From Channallabes apus (taxonomy: Eukaryota; Chordata; Actinopteri; Siluriformes; Clariidae), in the NCBI GenBank assembly GCA_030522415.1, contig CM060115.1, forward strand, positions 11,286,491-11,350,490: a DNA stretch of 64,000 nucleotides. Direction: 5' to 3'. The position numbers and the translations under genes are program-made. Below are positions 22,640-32,480 of this stretch, one piece after another; the first letter of the stretch is position 1, and each line of letters begins with the position of its first letter. The notes beneath the pieces were generated by a model. The model was not told the DNA's origin and did no database searches. It worked only from the letters and a program-made list of their open reading frames with translations.

Positions 22640-23440
22640 CTTTGGAATCTTCACGTTCGGTCCCTGAACGGGATCAACTAAGTCAAGCTGGTCTTCCAGC
22701 CAGCGTAATTAAGACTATTCTAAGTGCTAGGGCTCCCTCCCCTAGAAGAGCTTACACCCTCAAATGGAATGTATTTGAAAGTTGGTGCATGACGAAGCAG
22801 GTAGACCCAGTCCACTGCCGAATTGTTTCAGTGCTGGAGTTTCTGCAGGAAAAGTTGTCCTTGGGCTAGTGCCCTAGTACTCTCAGGACATACGTAACTG
22901 CTATTTCAGCCTGCTACGTCCTGATTGATGGGGTTACTGTGGGCTAAACGGTTGAGGTCACCCACTAGAGCCGCGGTCCCTTTTGTGGGTTTTATCTATC
23001 GTGCTCGAAGATCCAATTGACACCCCTTTTGAACCACTAGAGTCAGTGCCTCAGGTTTCTGACCCTTAAGATGTTTTTTCTAATGGCCGTTACCTCTATA
23101 GGAGGATTGGAGATCTGTCAGTCTCCCCATTCTGCCTAGACTTTGACCCTGGGCTAGTCAGGGCCATTTTGCATCCTCACTGAACTATCTTCCAAAAGTT
23201 CCATTCCCAACATGCACCCTATTGTTTTTGAAGCCTTCTGTCCTCCGCCTTTACAGCTTCGGAGCAGGAGAGACATGCTCTTCAGATTTACATCTACCGC
23301 ATCAGCCAGTGGCGTAAGTCAGAACAGCTTTTACATGTTTTGGTGCCACAACCGGGGGGCGGCCACCACTAAACTGGGTGAGAGATGCTATTGCCCTCTC
23401 CTATTAGGCGCGTGGGCTCTTTGCTCTTTACTTTGCTGTA
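22640..23440 (+). pseudogene. DIRS tyrosine recombinase remnant
   Basis: The N-terminal, SAM-like part of the recombinase is readable as SVIKTILSARAPSPRRAYTL then KWNVFESWC and VLEFLQEKLSLG, continuing in frame-shifted form to TLRTYVTAISACYV. The catalytic Arg, HxxR and Tyr residues could not be placed with confidence in the eroded C-terminal part (to about 23440). The recombinase replaces the DDE integrase in DIRS elements. Confidence 0.65.
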
Positions 23441-24043
23441 ACCCTGTTCCCTGAAACGTGACCGGATGGCCGTTCAGACAAATCAATCTGAGGAATGTTT
23501 TCGGTTCACTCCTATTCATAACCTGCAGGTGCATCTCATCAGATGACGTCACCCGACCGAGGATACAGCAAAGTAACCCGAGACATTTCCTTTAAAAAGC
23601 TTCGGATAAAACCAAAGTTGTGTGCTCGAGTGACCTTCTATTTTTACAAGAATACATGAACTGTATGCCGCTGAAAAGGCTGTGAAAGTGAGGCAGTTGG
23701 CAGAAGCTACATTTATTGCACTTACGGAGTAACCGTAACTACCTTGGTGTTGGCAACAGTACCCGTTCACTATAAAAAAAGAGAAGAAAGACATTTTGCT
23801 GTTGGAATTCACAGACTTGGTCACCACTCTAGGAGCAGGCGGAACTCACAATATGATCGCCACTGCAAGGAATTTAACATTAGAGAGATTTTAATTTAAC
23901 ATTTGATAAATGTTTGAGATTTTATAAAACCATAATGTGTTTCTTCCAACCAAGTTAATTTCAGTATTAAAAAAAGTGATTCATCGTGATTAATCGCAGT
24001 CTATGACTAAGTAGATTAAATTTTTTAATCGATTGACAGCATT

Positions 24044-24463
24044 AATTTCAACTTAATTGCTGTCTGCCATCTTTGAACTTTAAGCAACTGTTCGACTTTA
24101 TCGGTGCTTTGTCACTTTCTCTATCAGCAAAAATGTTCAATAAAAAAACTTTTAACGTATTTAAAGTATTTTGAATGAAGTCTTCATCTTTCTTACTGGT
24201 TAACACACCTCAATCATCACCACACTATATTCTAAAGCTGAGCCACTGACTAACTGCATGATTAATAATCTCAATAGTTGATTGATTCTTTCATTAATAG
24301 TTAGATAGTTTAGTTGCAGGCCTAGTTATCAATATACATTCACATTAGACATTGTGACTGTGACCATACCTAATTGCAATTTCTCCTCCTCTTCTCTTCC
24401 TCCCCCTCTTTCTCTTTCCTCTCTCCCCCTGTCTCCCCCTTTCACTCTTTCTCTCTCTCTCTC
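24044..24463. other. Intron, pyrimidine-rich
   Basis: No exon seen. A CT-rich stretch covers about 24380-24470. Confidence 0.4.
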
Positions 24464-25112
24464 TGTCGAGCTACACATGTGGTTCCTGAGCTGCCAGTGA
24501 TCCAGACTCCCTCTGCCCTCCGGACCTGTCTGGTCCATCCTGGTGCCCGGTTTCTGGTTGGAGGTCTCATCGCATGGATGCCCCGTGTGTCTCTTTAGGA
24601 TGTGCCTGGTGTCTGGGGATGATTCTATCTACTTAGAAGATGGTTCTAGCCTCGACTGGTGTTGTCAGCTGTTTCTCTGAGGACTTGACAATTCGATAGT
24701 TCAGGACTGGAACTTTCTACAAGTCTATCTGAGTCTCGAATAATTACTGGACTCCATTTTACATCAACTATTATAACATCAATTAACATCAACTATTATA
24801 GCTGAACCTAACACTTAACACAGTATAAATGCAGATCATTTCCTGCTATCTGTTTCACCCAGATGAGGATGGGTTCCCTGTCGAGTCTGGTTCCTCTCAA
24901 GGTTTCTTCCTATTACCATCTCAGGGAGTTTTTCCTTGCCACTGTCGCCCTCGGGCTTGCTCACCAGGGACTATCTGAACATTTTGATTCATACACATTC
25001 ACATTCCATACAAACTTAAATAATTCTTTTGATTGTGTAAAGCTGTTTTGAGACAATGTCAATTGTTAAAAGCGCTATACAAATAAAACTGAATTGAATT
25101 GAAATTGAATAG
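24464..25112 (+). mobile_element. Non-coding retroposon with shared 3' tail, copy 2 of 3
   Basis: The longest of the three copies. It adds 5' sequence ('gtggttcctgagctgccag' and 'catggatgccccgtgtg') before the shared blocks, and ends 'ctatacaaataaaactgaa' with a TTGAA-type tail. Confidence 0.75.
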
Positions 25113-25762
25113 TTTCTTGGTAACTTGTCAGTCTTCATGTTTTTCATCTTATTAAATTCAGGATACGCCGGTAAGGGAACAGTTATTTGTAGCTGCTATA
25201 ATGTGATACCAGGAGCTAATTTATTTAGCTAAATTCCACATCATTAAGAGGAACTAGGGTACTATGGTAACAGTAACTCTATATTACATCTTATCTGTGC
25301 TGCAGGCTAAAATAATCATGTGGAGGTGAAAGACATAATAGAGCAACTTTCTTTCTTTCCAGGTGAGTCTTTCTTTCCGGGTGAGTCTTTCATTAGGATT
25401 GTAATTTCACTCACGCGGTGTACAGCAATGCCCTTTTGTTATCTGGGTAAATGCAAAAAAGTGTCTGAAAGCATACAATGAATGTGCACAGTGTGAGACC
25501 CAAGACGGAAAATACTTGAGAAAAGCACAGTGAGGAACAAACGCAGAGAGAGGCTGATGTCTGACATTTTACACATTAGTTCTGTAGACGAGAAATGGTT
25601 GGATATCCAGTCCTCTGAGTTAATTCCATGTACCCGAGCTTTTGATTCACCGAGCGTTCATTGTGCATTTCATCAGAACACAGGTCCATTCTCGAACGGT
25701 CAGTCGACCATTTATCAGAGTCCATTCGTTTTGCTTAATTGGGTGTCGATCTGTGCCTGCAG
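25113..25762. other. Intron before exon C
   Basis: No exon for about eif3h residues 186-235 could be found. An 18-bp tandem duplication 'tctttctttcc(a/g)ggtgag' lies at about 25357-25393. The segment ends in the CTGCAG acceptor before exon C. Confidence 0.5.
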
Positions 25763-25883
25763 TAACCATCTGGAGAAGAGTCTGCAGCTGCTGATGGATC
25801 GAGTCGATGACATGAGCCAAGGAATTGTCAAGTATAACACGCATTGCCGCGACCTGAGGAAGCAGTAGCAGCAGAAGCACCAC
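25763..25883 (+). pseudogene. eif3h: eif3h-like exon C with in-frame TAG
   Basis: The exon reads [20 protein letters not shown], then [14 protein letters not shown], a stop (TAG, 25866-25868), then QQKHH. It matches about residues 236-275 of eIF3h, where a helical segment is followed by a Gln-rich linker. The TAG replaces one Gln codon of that Gln run by a single C-to-T change. The acceptor is GCCTGCAG (25755-25762) and the donor is CAC|GTATTC after 25883. A stop here would remove about the last 80 residues. With the lesions in exon A it supports pseudogene status. Confidence 0.88.
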
Positions 25884-26151
25884 GTATTCACCTCATTCGG
25901 CTTCTTCGTTTACCCTTTCTACAAACTCACCTCTAGCATATATACGTACTGTATATATATGCTCTGGAGTCTATAAGGTGCCTCACCTGGAAAAGCGCTT
26001 TATCTAGGATATTTAAAGTCTCTTGGTTTGGGTCTTAACCTCTCTCACACAATGAGGTTTTGCGAAAAAAAAAATCCTCATCTCTGCCGAAAACCACATT
26101 TTTTTTTCTTCTGTAATTTGACATCATTGTCTGCAGATTGCTCTGTCGTTT
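25884..26151. other. Short intron segment between exon C and a Tc1
   Basis: Nothing recognised. It ends in the decayed outer repeat of the Tc1 element. Confidence 0.4.
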
Positions 26152-27358
26152 TAGTTATTCCTCAAAAAATTTGCATATTGTGATAAAGTACATTATTTTA
26201 TGTAATGTACTGATAAACATTAGACTTTCATATATTTTAGATTCATTACACACAACTGAAGTAGTTCAAGCCTTTTATTGTTTTAATATTGATCATTGTG
26301 GCATACAGCTCATGAAAACCCAAAATCCCTATCTCAGAAAAAATTAGCATATTTCATCCGACCAATAAAAGAAAAGTGTTTTGAATACAAAAAAAGTCAA
26401 CCTTCAAATAATTATGTTCAGTTATGCACTCAATACTTGGTCGGGAATCCTTTTGCAGATTCTTGTGTCTTGTGCCTCTCAATTTTCTCTTCACAATATC
26501 CCACAGATTCTCTATGGGGTTCAGGTCAGGAGAGTTGGCAGGCCAATTGAGCACAGTAATACCATGGTCAGTAAACCATTTACCAGTGGTTTTGGCACTG
26601 TGAGCAGGTGCCAGGTCGTGCTGAAAAATGAAATCTTCATCTCCATAAAGCTTTCCAGCAGATGGAAGCATGAAGTGCTCCAAAATCTCCTGATAGCTAG
26701 CTGCATTGACCCTGCCCTTGATAAAACACAGTGGACCAACACCAGCAGCTGACATCACAGACCATCACTGACTGTGGGTACTTGACACTGGACTTCAGGC
26801 ATTTTGGCATTTCCCTCTCCCCAGTCTTCCTCCAGACTCTGGCACCTTGATTTCATAATGACATGCAAAATTTGCAACCTGTAGCCCATTTCCTGCACAC
26901 GCCTGTACACGGTGGCTCTGGATGTTTCTACTCCAGACTCAGTCCACTGCTTCCGCAGGTCCCCCAAGGTCTGGAATCGGTCCTTCTCCACAATCTTCCT
27001 CAGGGCGCGGTCACCTCTTCTCGTTGTGCAGCGCTTTCTGCCACACTTTTTCCTTCCCACAGACTTCCCACTGAGGTGCCTTGATACAGCACTCTGGGAA
27101 CAGCCTATTCGTTCAGAAATTTCTTTGTGTCTTACCCTCTTGCTTGAGGGTGTCAATGATGGCCTTCTGGACAGCAGTCAGGTCGGCAGTCTTACCCATG
27201 ATTGCGGTTCACAATCATCAATATTAAAACAATAAAAGGCTTGAACTACGTCAGTTGTGTGTAATGAATCTAAAATATATGAAAGTCTAATGTTTATCAG
27301 TACATTACAGAAAATAATGAACTTTATCACAATATGCTAATTTTTTGAGAAGGACCTG
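26152..27358 (-). mobile_element. Tc1-like transposon, about 1.2 kb, internally deleted
   Basis: Long inverted repeats of about 200 bp share 'gataaacattagactttcat' and 'caagccttttattgttttaa' at both ends. The right tip is 'gagaaggacctg' followed by TA, and the left tip has decayed. The transposase lies on the minus strand with internal deletions. Confidence 0.85.
26430..27199 (-). pseudogene. Tc1 transposase with frameshift and loss of first catalytic Asp region
   Basis: The likely start is the ATG at 27199: MGKTADLTAVQKAIIDTLKQ. One base is missing soon after, and the frame switches to KEISERIGCSQSAVSRHLSG (helix-turn-helix), KCGRKRCTTRRGDRALRKIV and ATVYRRVQEMGY. A deletion then removes the block holding the first Asp (SDES-type). 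The next recognisable parts are SAAGVGPLCFIKGRVNAA, the second Asp in FIFQHDLAPAHSA, and the third block NSPDLNPIENLW with its Glu intact. The C-terminal end is also cut off. It cannot make active enzyme. Confidence 0.88.
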
Positions 27359-27538
27359 TATGTCGCATTTTTAAGAACAGTTTTATTAACGAAATATAAG
27401 TTTAATTAAATCAACTTGGAGCCATCAAAACTAAACATTGTCAAAATTATCATTTGATATGTTATTATTATTGATACATAAACATTATTAATTAAATAAA
27501 TTTATTTAATATTGCAGTAGTTTTGTATGACTATGCAC

Positions 27539-27562
27539 CTCTCTCTCTCTCTCTCTCTCTCC
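27539..27562. repeat. (CT)n microsatellite
   Basis: About 12 CT units, continued by a pyrimidine-rich tract and a short CA run. Confidence 0.9.
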
Positions 27563-28311
27563 TTCTTTCTCTTTATCTCTCTCACACTCACACACACGCA
27601 CACAAATCATCAAATTACTCTTATGGGGCCGGTTTCCCGATAACGCACACTCTTAGTGAGCTAAGAAGACTCTTAAGATATATCTTACGTAAAGTGATTA
27701 CCTTTCTAAGTGTATTTCTCGAACTGTCCCTTAGGAGTCTTCTTAAGTCTCTGCCTCTTACGTCCAACGTTACAAGGCGTTGTCTACAGTGAAGGTCCTA
27801 AATTAGCTGACATCGATTGCTCATGAAAAGATTTTTCACTCCTTTTGCATGGCAGCATTAAGAAAGACGGCATTTTCTATGCAAATTAAACATTGCACAG
27901 AAGTCTTCAAGTAACATTTATTTCGACAAGGGTTAACTTATCAATAGCATGCCATAATAGAAAAATATATAAATTAAATCACCAAACTGTCGCTAATATT
28001 TTCATGTAACCTGTAGTGGCGGTGAAACGAACCGGGTATACAATTATAGTTGATTGACAAACAGCTAATAACACTTCAGAACCGGCAGCTTCAGAAACAA
28101 TGTGAAGCATGTCAGTGGTTGGGGTTGTATAGCGCATGGAATGAATATGATGAGATGACAGAGTAAAAGTTTAATACCTCTATCTCACCTATGCAGTTTC
28201 CGGCGGTGGCCGCAGGTACGGTTCACCATGATTCACAGCGAGTTTTGGTGCTGTGATTACGTTTCCATCTTACTATGCAAAAAAATTAAACATGTTTAAC
28301 ATGCGGAAGCT

Positions 28312-28624
28312 TGAGGACTGACAGACCAGGGGACACTGTTCATGTCTAAACTGATGGCCGAGGTTTGCTGCAGATAAAACAGCTACGCACCTCCGTGTAC
28401 CACCCACAAACCGATGGGCTCGTGGAGTGATTTAATCAGACATTACAAAGGATGTTACGTCGAGTAGTGGAAAAAGGAGGACGGAACTGGGATCAGTTAC
28501 TCCCGTACGTTCTCTTTGCAATACATGAAACTCCCCAAGCTTCCACCGGGTTCACCCCGTTCGAACGTCTATTTGGGAGAAGACCGCGGGGACTCCTGGA
28601 TGTGGCGAAGGAAGCATGGGAGGA
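28312..28624 (+). pseudogene. Ty3/gypsy integrase fragment
   Basis: In broken frames: LTDQGTLFMSKLMAEV (second catalytic Asp of the DDE integrase core), then SVYHPQTDGLVE with the catalytic Glu, a stop at the following codon, then FNQTLQRMLRRVVEKGGRNW and FERLFGRRPRGLLDV. It is a different gypsy lineage from the chromovirus at 36387. It runs into the N gap. Confidence 0.85.
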
Positions 28625-28824
28625 NNNNNNNNNNNNNNNNNNNNNNNNNNNNNNNNNNNNNNNNNNNNNNNNNNNNNNNNNNNNNNNNNNNNNNNNNNNN
28701 NNNNNNNNNNNNNNNNNNNNNNNNNNNNNNNNNNNNNNNNNNNNNNNNNNNNNNNNNNNNNNNNNNNNNNNNNNNNNNNNNNNNNNNNNNNNNNNNNNNN
28801 NNNNNNNNNNNNNNNNNNNNNNNN
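28625..28824. other. Assembly gap of exactly 200 N
   Basis: Unknown bases. Integrase lies to its left and RT/RNase H to its right, the reverse of normal pol order, so the gap hides a junction between copies or a misjoin. Confidence 1.
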
Positions 28825-29150
28825 GATCGGACGCGGTCTGCTAAAACTGCAGGAAAAAAAGGTTGAAGCAGTCAGTAAGTATCCGCGGCCGACATCGAAA
28901 AAGCAGGTACGTGCCTTTCTGGGACTGGTGAGCTATTATAGGCGCTTCGTGCCTAATTTTTCCTCTGTTGCAGCACCCCTGTCTAGCTTGCTGAAAAAAG
29001 GTCTACCAGAGAAAATACACTGGACACGAGAAGCAGAGAGGGTGTTCGAACGGCTGAAAACTCACCTTACCAGCTCCCCCGTGCTCCGAAACGCCGACTT
29101 CGACCGCCCTTCGTGGTGCACACGGACGCATCAGAAATGCTGCCTATAAA
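28825..29150 (+). pseudogene. Ty3/gypsy RT thumb and RNase H start
   Basis: The frame from the gap edge reads KKVEAVSKYPRPTSKKQVRA, then FLGLVSYYRRFVPNFSSVAA and EKIHWTREAERVFERLKTHL, then, one base out of frame, the VHTDASE start of RNase H. This is the RT-RNase H junction of a gypsy pol. The sequence then stops being pol-like at about 29140. Confidence 0.85.
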
Positions 29151-29585
29151 AGGACCCCAGTGCCGTGTGCTGGTGAGTAGGAGGTTAAAACGAAATTGCT
29201 AATGTGTTATTTCTCTCTCTGCAGACTCCACTGAGAGCCCCACCCCACGTACTCCTCAAACAAAGGGACAATGTCGTCGTGCACCTTAAACCCCAACTTG
29301 AGTTTCTTCCGCTCCGGCGCCTACAGCACTCCTCGTCGCTGCACCCGAGGCAGAACTCTACTCTGGGGCTTGTCAGCACTGCTCTCCTCCCTGCTCCTCT
29401 GCCACTGAGTAAAAGTATCGGGACCCCCATTCAAGACCGAAACTTTAGTTTCACTTTCTCCTTCTTTTTTGTTTGTGTGTTTGTTTCACCAAAAATAATA
29501 AGTAAATAAGCTCTAAGCGAGTGTTGCATCTACTCTCGTGTCCGTGACTTTGTTTTCTGAACCCCCCCTAATGCTTCCAAGGACC
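29151..29585 (+). mobile_element. Possible LTR part of the gypsy fragment
   Basis: It holds a TATA-like 'tataaaagg' (near 29147), a GTGAGT/TCTCTGCAG intron-like pair (29172 and 29214-29223), an AATAATAAGTAAATAA stretch, and ends 'gactttgttttctgaacccc'. No second copy was seen, so LTR limits are unknown. Confidence 0.3.
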
Positions 29586-29949
29586 TTGCAGATCTTCATG
29601 TTTTAAATATGCTTAATTTTTCACGCGGAAAGATGGGAACGTTATCACAGCGCAAAAACTTGCGGTGAATCATGATGAACCCTATTTACGGCCATCGCGT
29701 GAAACCGCGTAGATGTGATAACACTGCATCTCACAGCGAGTCAAACCGCGTAGGTGATATAGTGGTATAAAGCATTACAATCACTCAGAAAAATTAATGG
29801 ATTCGGGGTTTGAAAGTCCCAATTTTATTTTCTCATTTAACTGAAATCAAATTTCATCATAAAATGTGTCAAAAGTAAAGCCCATACAGTCATGAATGAT
29901 GTCTAATGATCAATGAAACATATTTTTCAAAAAGCAGTGAGCAGCTGGA

Positions 29950-30065
29950 CATCGGGATGTACTGTAGAGCATAAGTACGACGCTTTGGCCTGGCAAGCGC
30001 AGGTCTGAGCAGGTCAAGAAGCTCCATTATCTGTTGCCTTGGAAGGCGAAAGCTTTTTTTTAAAT
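29950..30065 (-). pseudogene. Harbinger (HARBI1-like) transposase N-terminal fragment
   Basis: The minus strand reads FRLPRQQIMELLDLLRPALA then RPKRRTYALQ, the conserved 'FRLxRxxixxLxxxLxP' region upstream of the catalytic domain in PIF/Harbinger transposases. Only this piece remains. Confidence 0.6.
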
Positions 30066-30589
30066 AGCCACCTCAGGCAAAATATGAAAAGGGCTGAAGT
30101 TTTGCCTAAAGGAAAAATTTACATGACCCACACTGCTCCACGGATGGAGCCGTTTTCAGTTTAACATAACAACACGCTGGATCGCTACCACATTGTTTGC
30201 CACCTATTTAATATTAAAAGTGATTGCCATTTTAATGCATTAGTCACATTATCAAATAGGCTAATTAAAAGTCACTCTATTAGTTCTGATATCAAATAAA
30301 ATTTAATTCTTAAACAGGCCTACAGTATATTCCATCATTAATACGACTTTGATAATGTGCCATAATGTGTTGGCATACACCGCTGATTTATAAAGACTGC
30401 TGCTCAGTGGCGGCCACTAGCGTCTTGAGCTGTAGCTACGCTAAGAGTGAGTTAAAGGTTGGTCCAGACCAACCTTATGAATGTGTGACTTACCTAAGAG
30501 ATACTTAGTGTACAAACGTTTCGGGAAATGCGCCATAACATTAAGAGAGAAGTTAACAAAGTCTAATGAAAAAATAAATACCACAGGGC

Positions 30590-31232
30590 TTGAACTTGCG
30601 GAATCATCCGCACTGAGCTCCCTGACCTACACTCCATCTACAGCAAACGGTGCTGGACTAAGGCCAGGAAGATCATGAAGGACCTCAGTCACCCCAGTAA
30701 TGGACTGTTCTCTTTGTTGCGGTCTGGGAAGAGATTCCGCTTCCTAAAGGCCAACACAGAGAGACTGAGGAGGAGCTTCTTCCCGCAGGCGATAAGGTCT
30801 CTCAATCACACCTCCACACAGGACTAATAACATCTTTTAAGCTCACAACACTGACTGGACAATCATGGACACATTCATACACACTTGCACTAAATACTCA
30901 TACATCTGGACAATTGCACATGTCACCTTTCATGCATATTTGCACAACCACTGACACTTTAATACCATATTTCTATATTTTTGCAATATTTTATTATGCC
31001 CTTATGCACAGTTAATTTTACAAATTCTACTAGTTAAAATTATTTCTTTAGTATTTCCTTTTTATTGATTATTTATTTTACGTACAAGATTTTATTTTCT
31101 TATTTATTTATTTTTTTTAAGGTCACTGGCGGTCGTATAAAAGCATTTCACTGCATATTATACTGTGTATGATTGTGTATGTGACTAATAAAATTTGAAT
31201 TTGAATTTGAATTTGATTTGAATTTGAACTGT
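30590..31232 (+). mobile_element. Non-LTR LINE 3' end with (TTTGAA)n tail
   Basis: The last codons of the second ORF are readable: ARKIMKDLSHPSNGLFSLL, then RSGKRFRFLKANTERLRRSF and FPQAIRSLNHTST, then a stop. A 3' UTR of about 390 bp follows, ending 'actaataaaatttgaattt' and the TTTGAA tail. It is strongly 5'-truncated. The clade is not certain. Confidence 0.75.
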
Positions 31233-31474
31233 CTCTTCTCTTAGCCAATGCAAAAATGCAAACAGAGTGAAAAAAACTTGTGAGCAGCGTGCTACAATAT
31301 TGAGTTCTGATTGGCTAATCTTCATCCCCCCTCAAATCAAGCCCTGAGTACCGGTAATAATTTAAACTTTCACACTTGTTATCTTTCCAGCATTAACTGT
31401 CTGTCATGGTTAGTTACTTACTCTAGTCATGGACGGATATGTGTTGGCGAGGCTAGATACAGTAACTGGTCATC
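31233..31474. other. Short intron segment
   Basis: Nothing recognised. Confidence 0.4.
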
Positions 31475-31589
31475 AATTCTTCTACTCCAAACTCACTCAC
31501 CCATGTCTTTATGGTCCGTGCTTTGTGCACTGGTGCGCAGTCATGTTGGAACTGGTGTGGGGTTTTCAGGACTTGAGCTCGGCCCCTTA

Positions 31590-31960
31590 CTTCAAGTGAA
31601 AGGAACTCTTATTGCTTCAGCATACCTAGGCATTTTGGACAATTTCATGCTCCCAACTTTGTGGGAACAATTTGGGGACAGCCCCTTCCTGTTCCAACAT
31701 GACTGCGCCCCAGTGCTCAACGCAAAGCCCATAAAGACATGGATGAGCGAGTTTGGTGTGGAAGAACTTGACTACACAGAGTTCTGACCTCAACCTGATA
31801 GAACACCTTTGGGATGAATTAGCGTGGAGCCAGGCCTTCTTGTCCAACATCAGTGTCAAAATGGCAATATACATATCTCTAAAACTTGTGGAAAGCTTTC
31901 CCAGAAGTGTTGAAGCTGTAACAGCTGCAAAGGAGGCGGGGCCAACATCGTTATATTAAA
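31590..31960 (+). pseudogene. Tc1 transposase C-terminal fragment
   Basis: It reads KGTLIASAYLGILDNFMLPT, then SPFLFQHDCAPVLNAKPIKT with the second catalytic Asp, then FGVEELD. After a frame change come SSDLNLIEHLWDEL with the third catalytic Glu and the C-terminal LVESFPRSVEAVTAAKEAG. The N-terminal DNA-binding half and the first Asp are missing. Confidence 0.85.
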
Positions 31961-31989
31961 CCTTATTAAGAATAGGATGTTACTCAAAT

Positions 31990-32426
31990 TTGACTTGACG
32001 GCTGCAGTCGCTCGATAGTTCAGGACTGGAATTTCCTACAAATGTACCTGAACCTCCAATAACTACCTGGACTCCATATTAACATCAATTAACATCACCT
32101 GTTAAAACTGAACTTCCTGCCACCTAACACACAGTATGAGTGCAGACCAATTCCTGCTTTCTGTTTCACCTAAATGAGGATCGGTTCCCTGTTGAGTCCG
32201 GTTCCTCTCAAGGTTTCTTCCTATTGACATCTCAGGGAGTTTTTCCTTGCCACGGCCGTCCTCGGCTTGCTCATCAGGGACAACCTGCTTATTTTGATTC
32301 ATACAGTACACATTCACATTCCATACAAACTTAAATAGTTCTTTTGATTGTGTAAAGTTGCTTTGCGACAATGACAATTGTTAAAAGCATTATACAAATA
32401 AAATGTAATTAAATTTAATTGGATTG
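31990..32426 (+). mobile_element. Non-coding retroposon with shared 3' tail, copy 3 of 3
   Basis: The shortest of the three copies. It begins just before 'cgatagttcaggactgga' and ends 'atacaaataaaatgtaatt' with an ATT-rich tail. It is inserted in the Tc1 remnant. Confidence 0.75.
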
Positions 32427-32480
32427 AAAAGTTAATATGCTTGTGAAGACAGCCGAGCGAATACTTTTGACAATATAATG

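Larger units (their letters stand above)
19262..23562 (+). mobile_element. DIRS-type retrotransposon, copy 1, degenerate
   Basis: DIRS elements replicate through an RNA and integrate with a tyrosine recombinase, using inverted rather than direct terminal repeats. The left terminus (19262-19455) and right terminus (23485-23562) are inverted copies, sharing 'aacctgcaggtgc' and 'gatgacgtcacccgaccgag'. The right one is truncated. Between them, in order, are remnants of gag, RT-RNase H and recombinase, all on the plus strand with many stops. A SINE has inserted at 19998-20305. A second copy lies at 50683-52503. Confidence 0.85.
19042..24043. mobile_element. hAT-like repeat with AGGGCTGT ends, split by a DIRS element
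   Basis: The left end 'agggctgtaaatatt' and right end 'aatcgattgacagc' are imperfect inverted repeats. The right part (23566-24043) carries 'gtgattcatcgtgattaatcgc' type sequence and a 'ggataaaaccaaa' block. Both features recur in the shorter relative at 61543. No transposase recognised. Target duplication is unclear. Confidence 0.5.
27624..30535. mobile_element. PIF/Harbinger-like element remnant containing gypsy pieces and a gap
   Basis: The ends 'tggggccggtttcccgataa' and the complement of 'tggcgcatttcccgaaacg' form inverted repeats. Inner arms also pair: sequence around 28222-28300 is an inverted copy of 29590-29680 ('catgattcac', 'gctgtgat.acgtt.ccatct'). A minus-strand Harbinger transposase fragment lies at 29950-30065. 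Gypsy fragments with an assembly gap occupy about 28310-29585. Confidence 0.55.
31475..32480. mobile_element. Fold-back Tc1 remnant, split by a retroposon
   Basis: 31475-31552 is an inverted copy of 31691-31770 (for example 'ccatgtctttatgg' against 'ccataaagacatgg'), so two fragments of one Tc1 family face each other. The right outer end, 'gcgaatacttttgacaata', is displaced to about 32453-32472 by the retroposon at 31990-32426. Confidence 0.7.

Noticed and set aside
23549..23827. 92-codon minus-strand frame in the hAT-like repeat
   Set aside because: No transposase motif on either strand, and the related copy at 61543 does not preserve it.
29204..29509. 101-codon frame after the gypsy fragment
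   Set aside because: It lies in the putative LTR, has no motif, and depends on the pyrimidine-rich composition.
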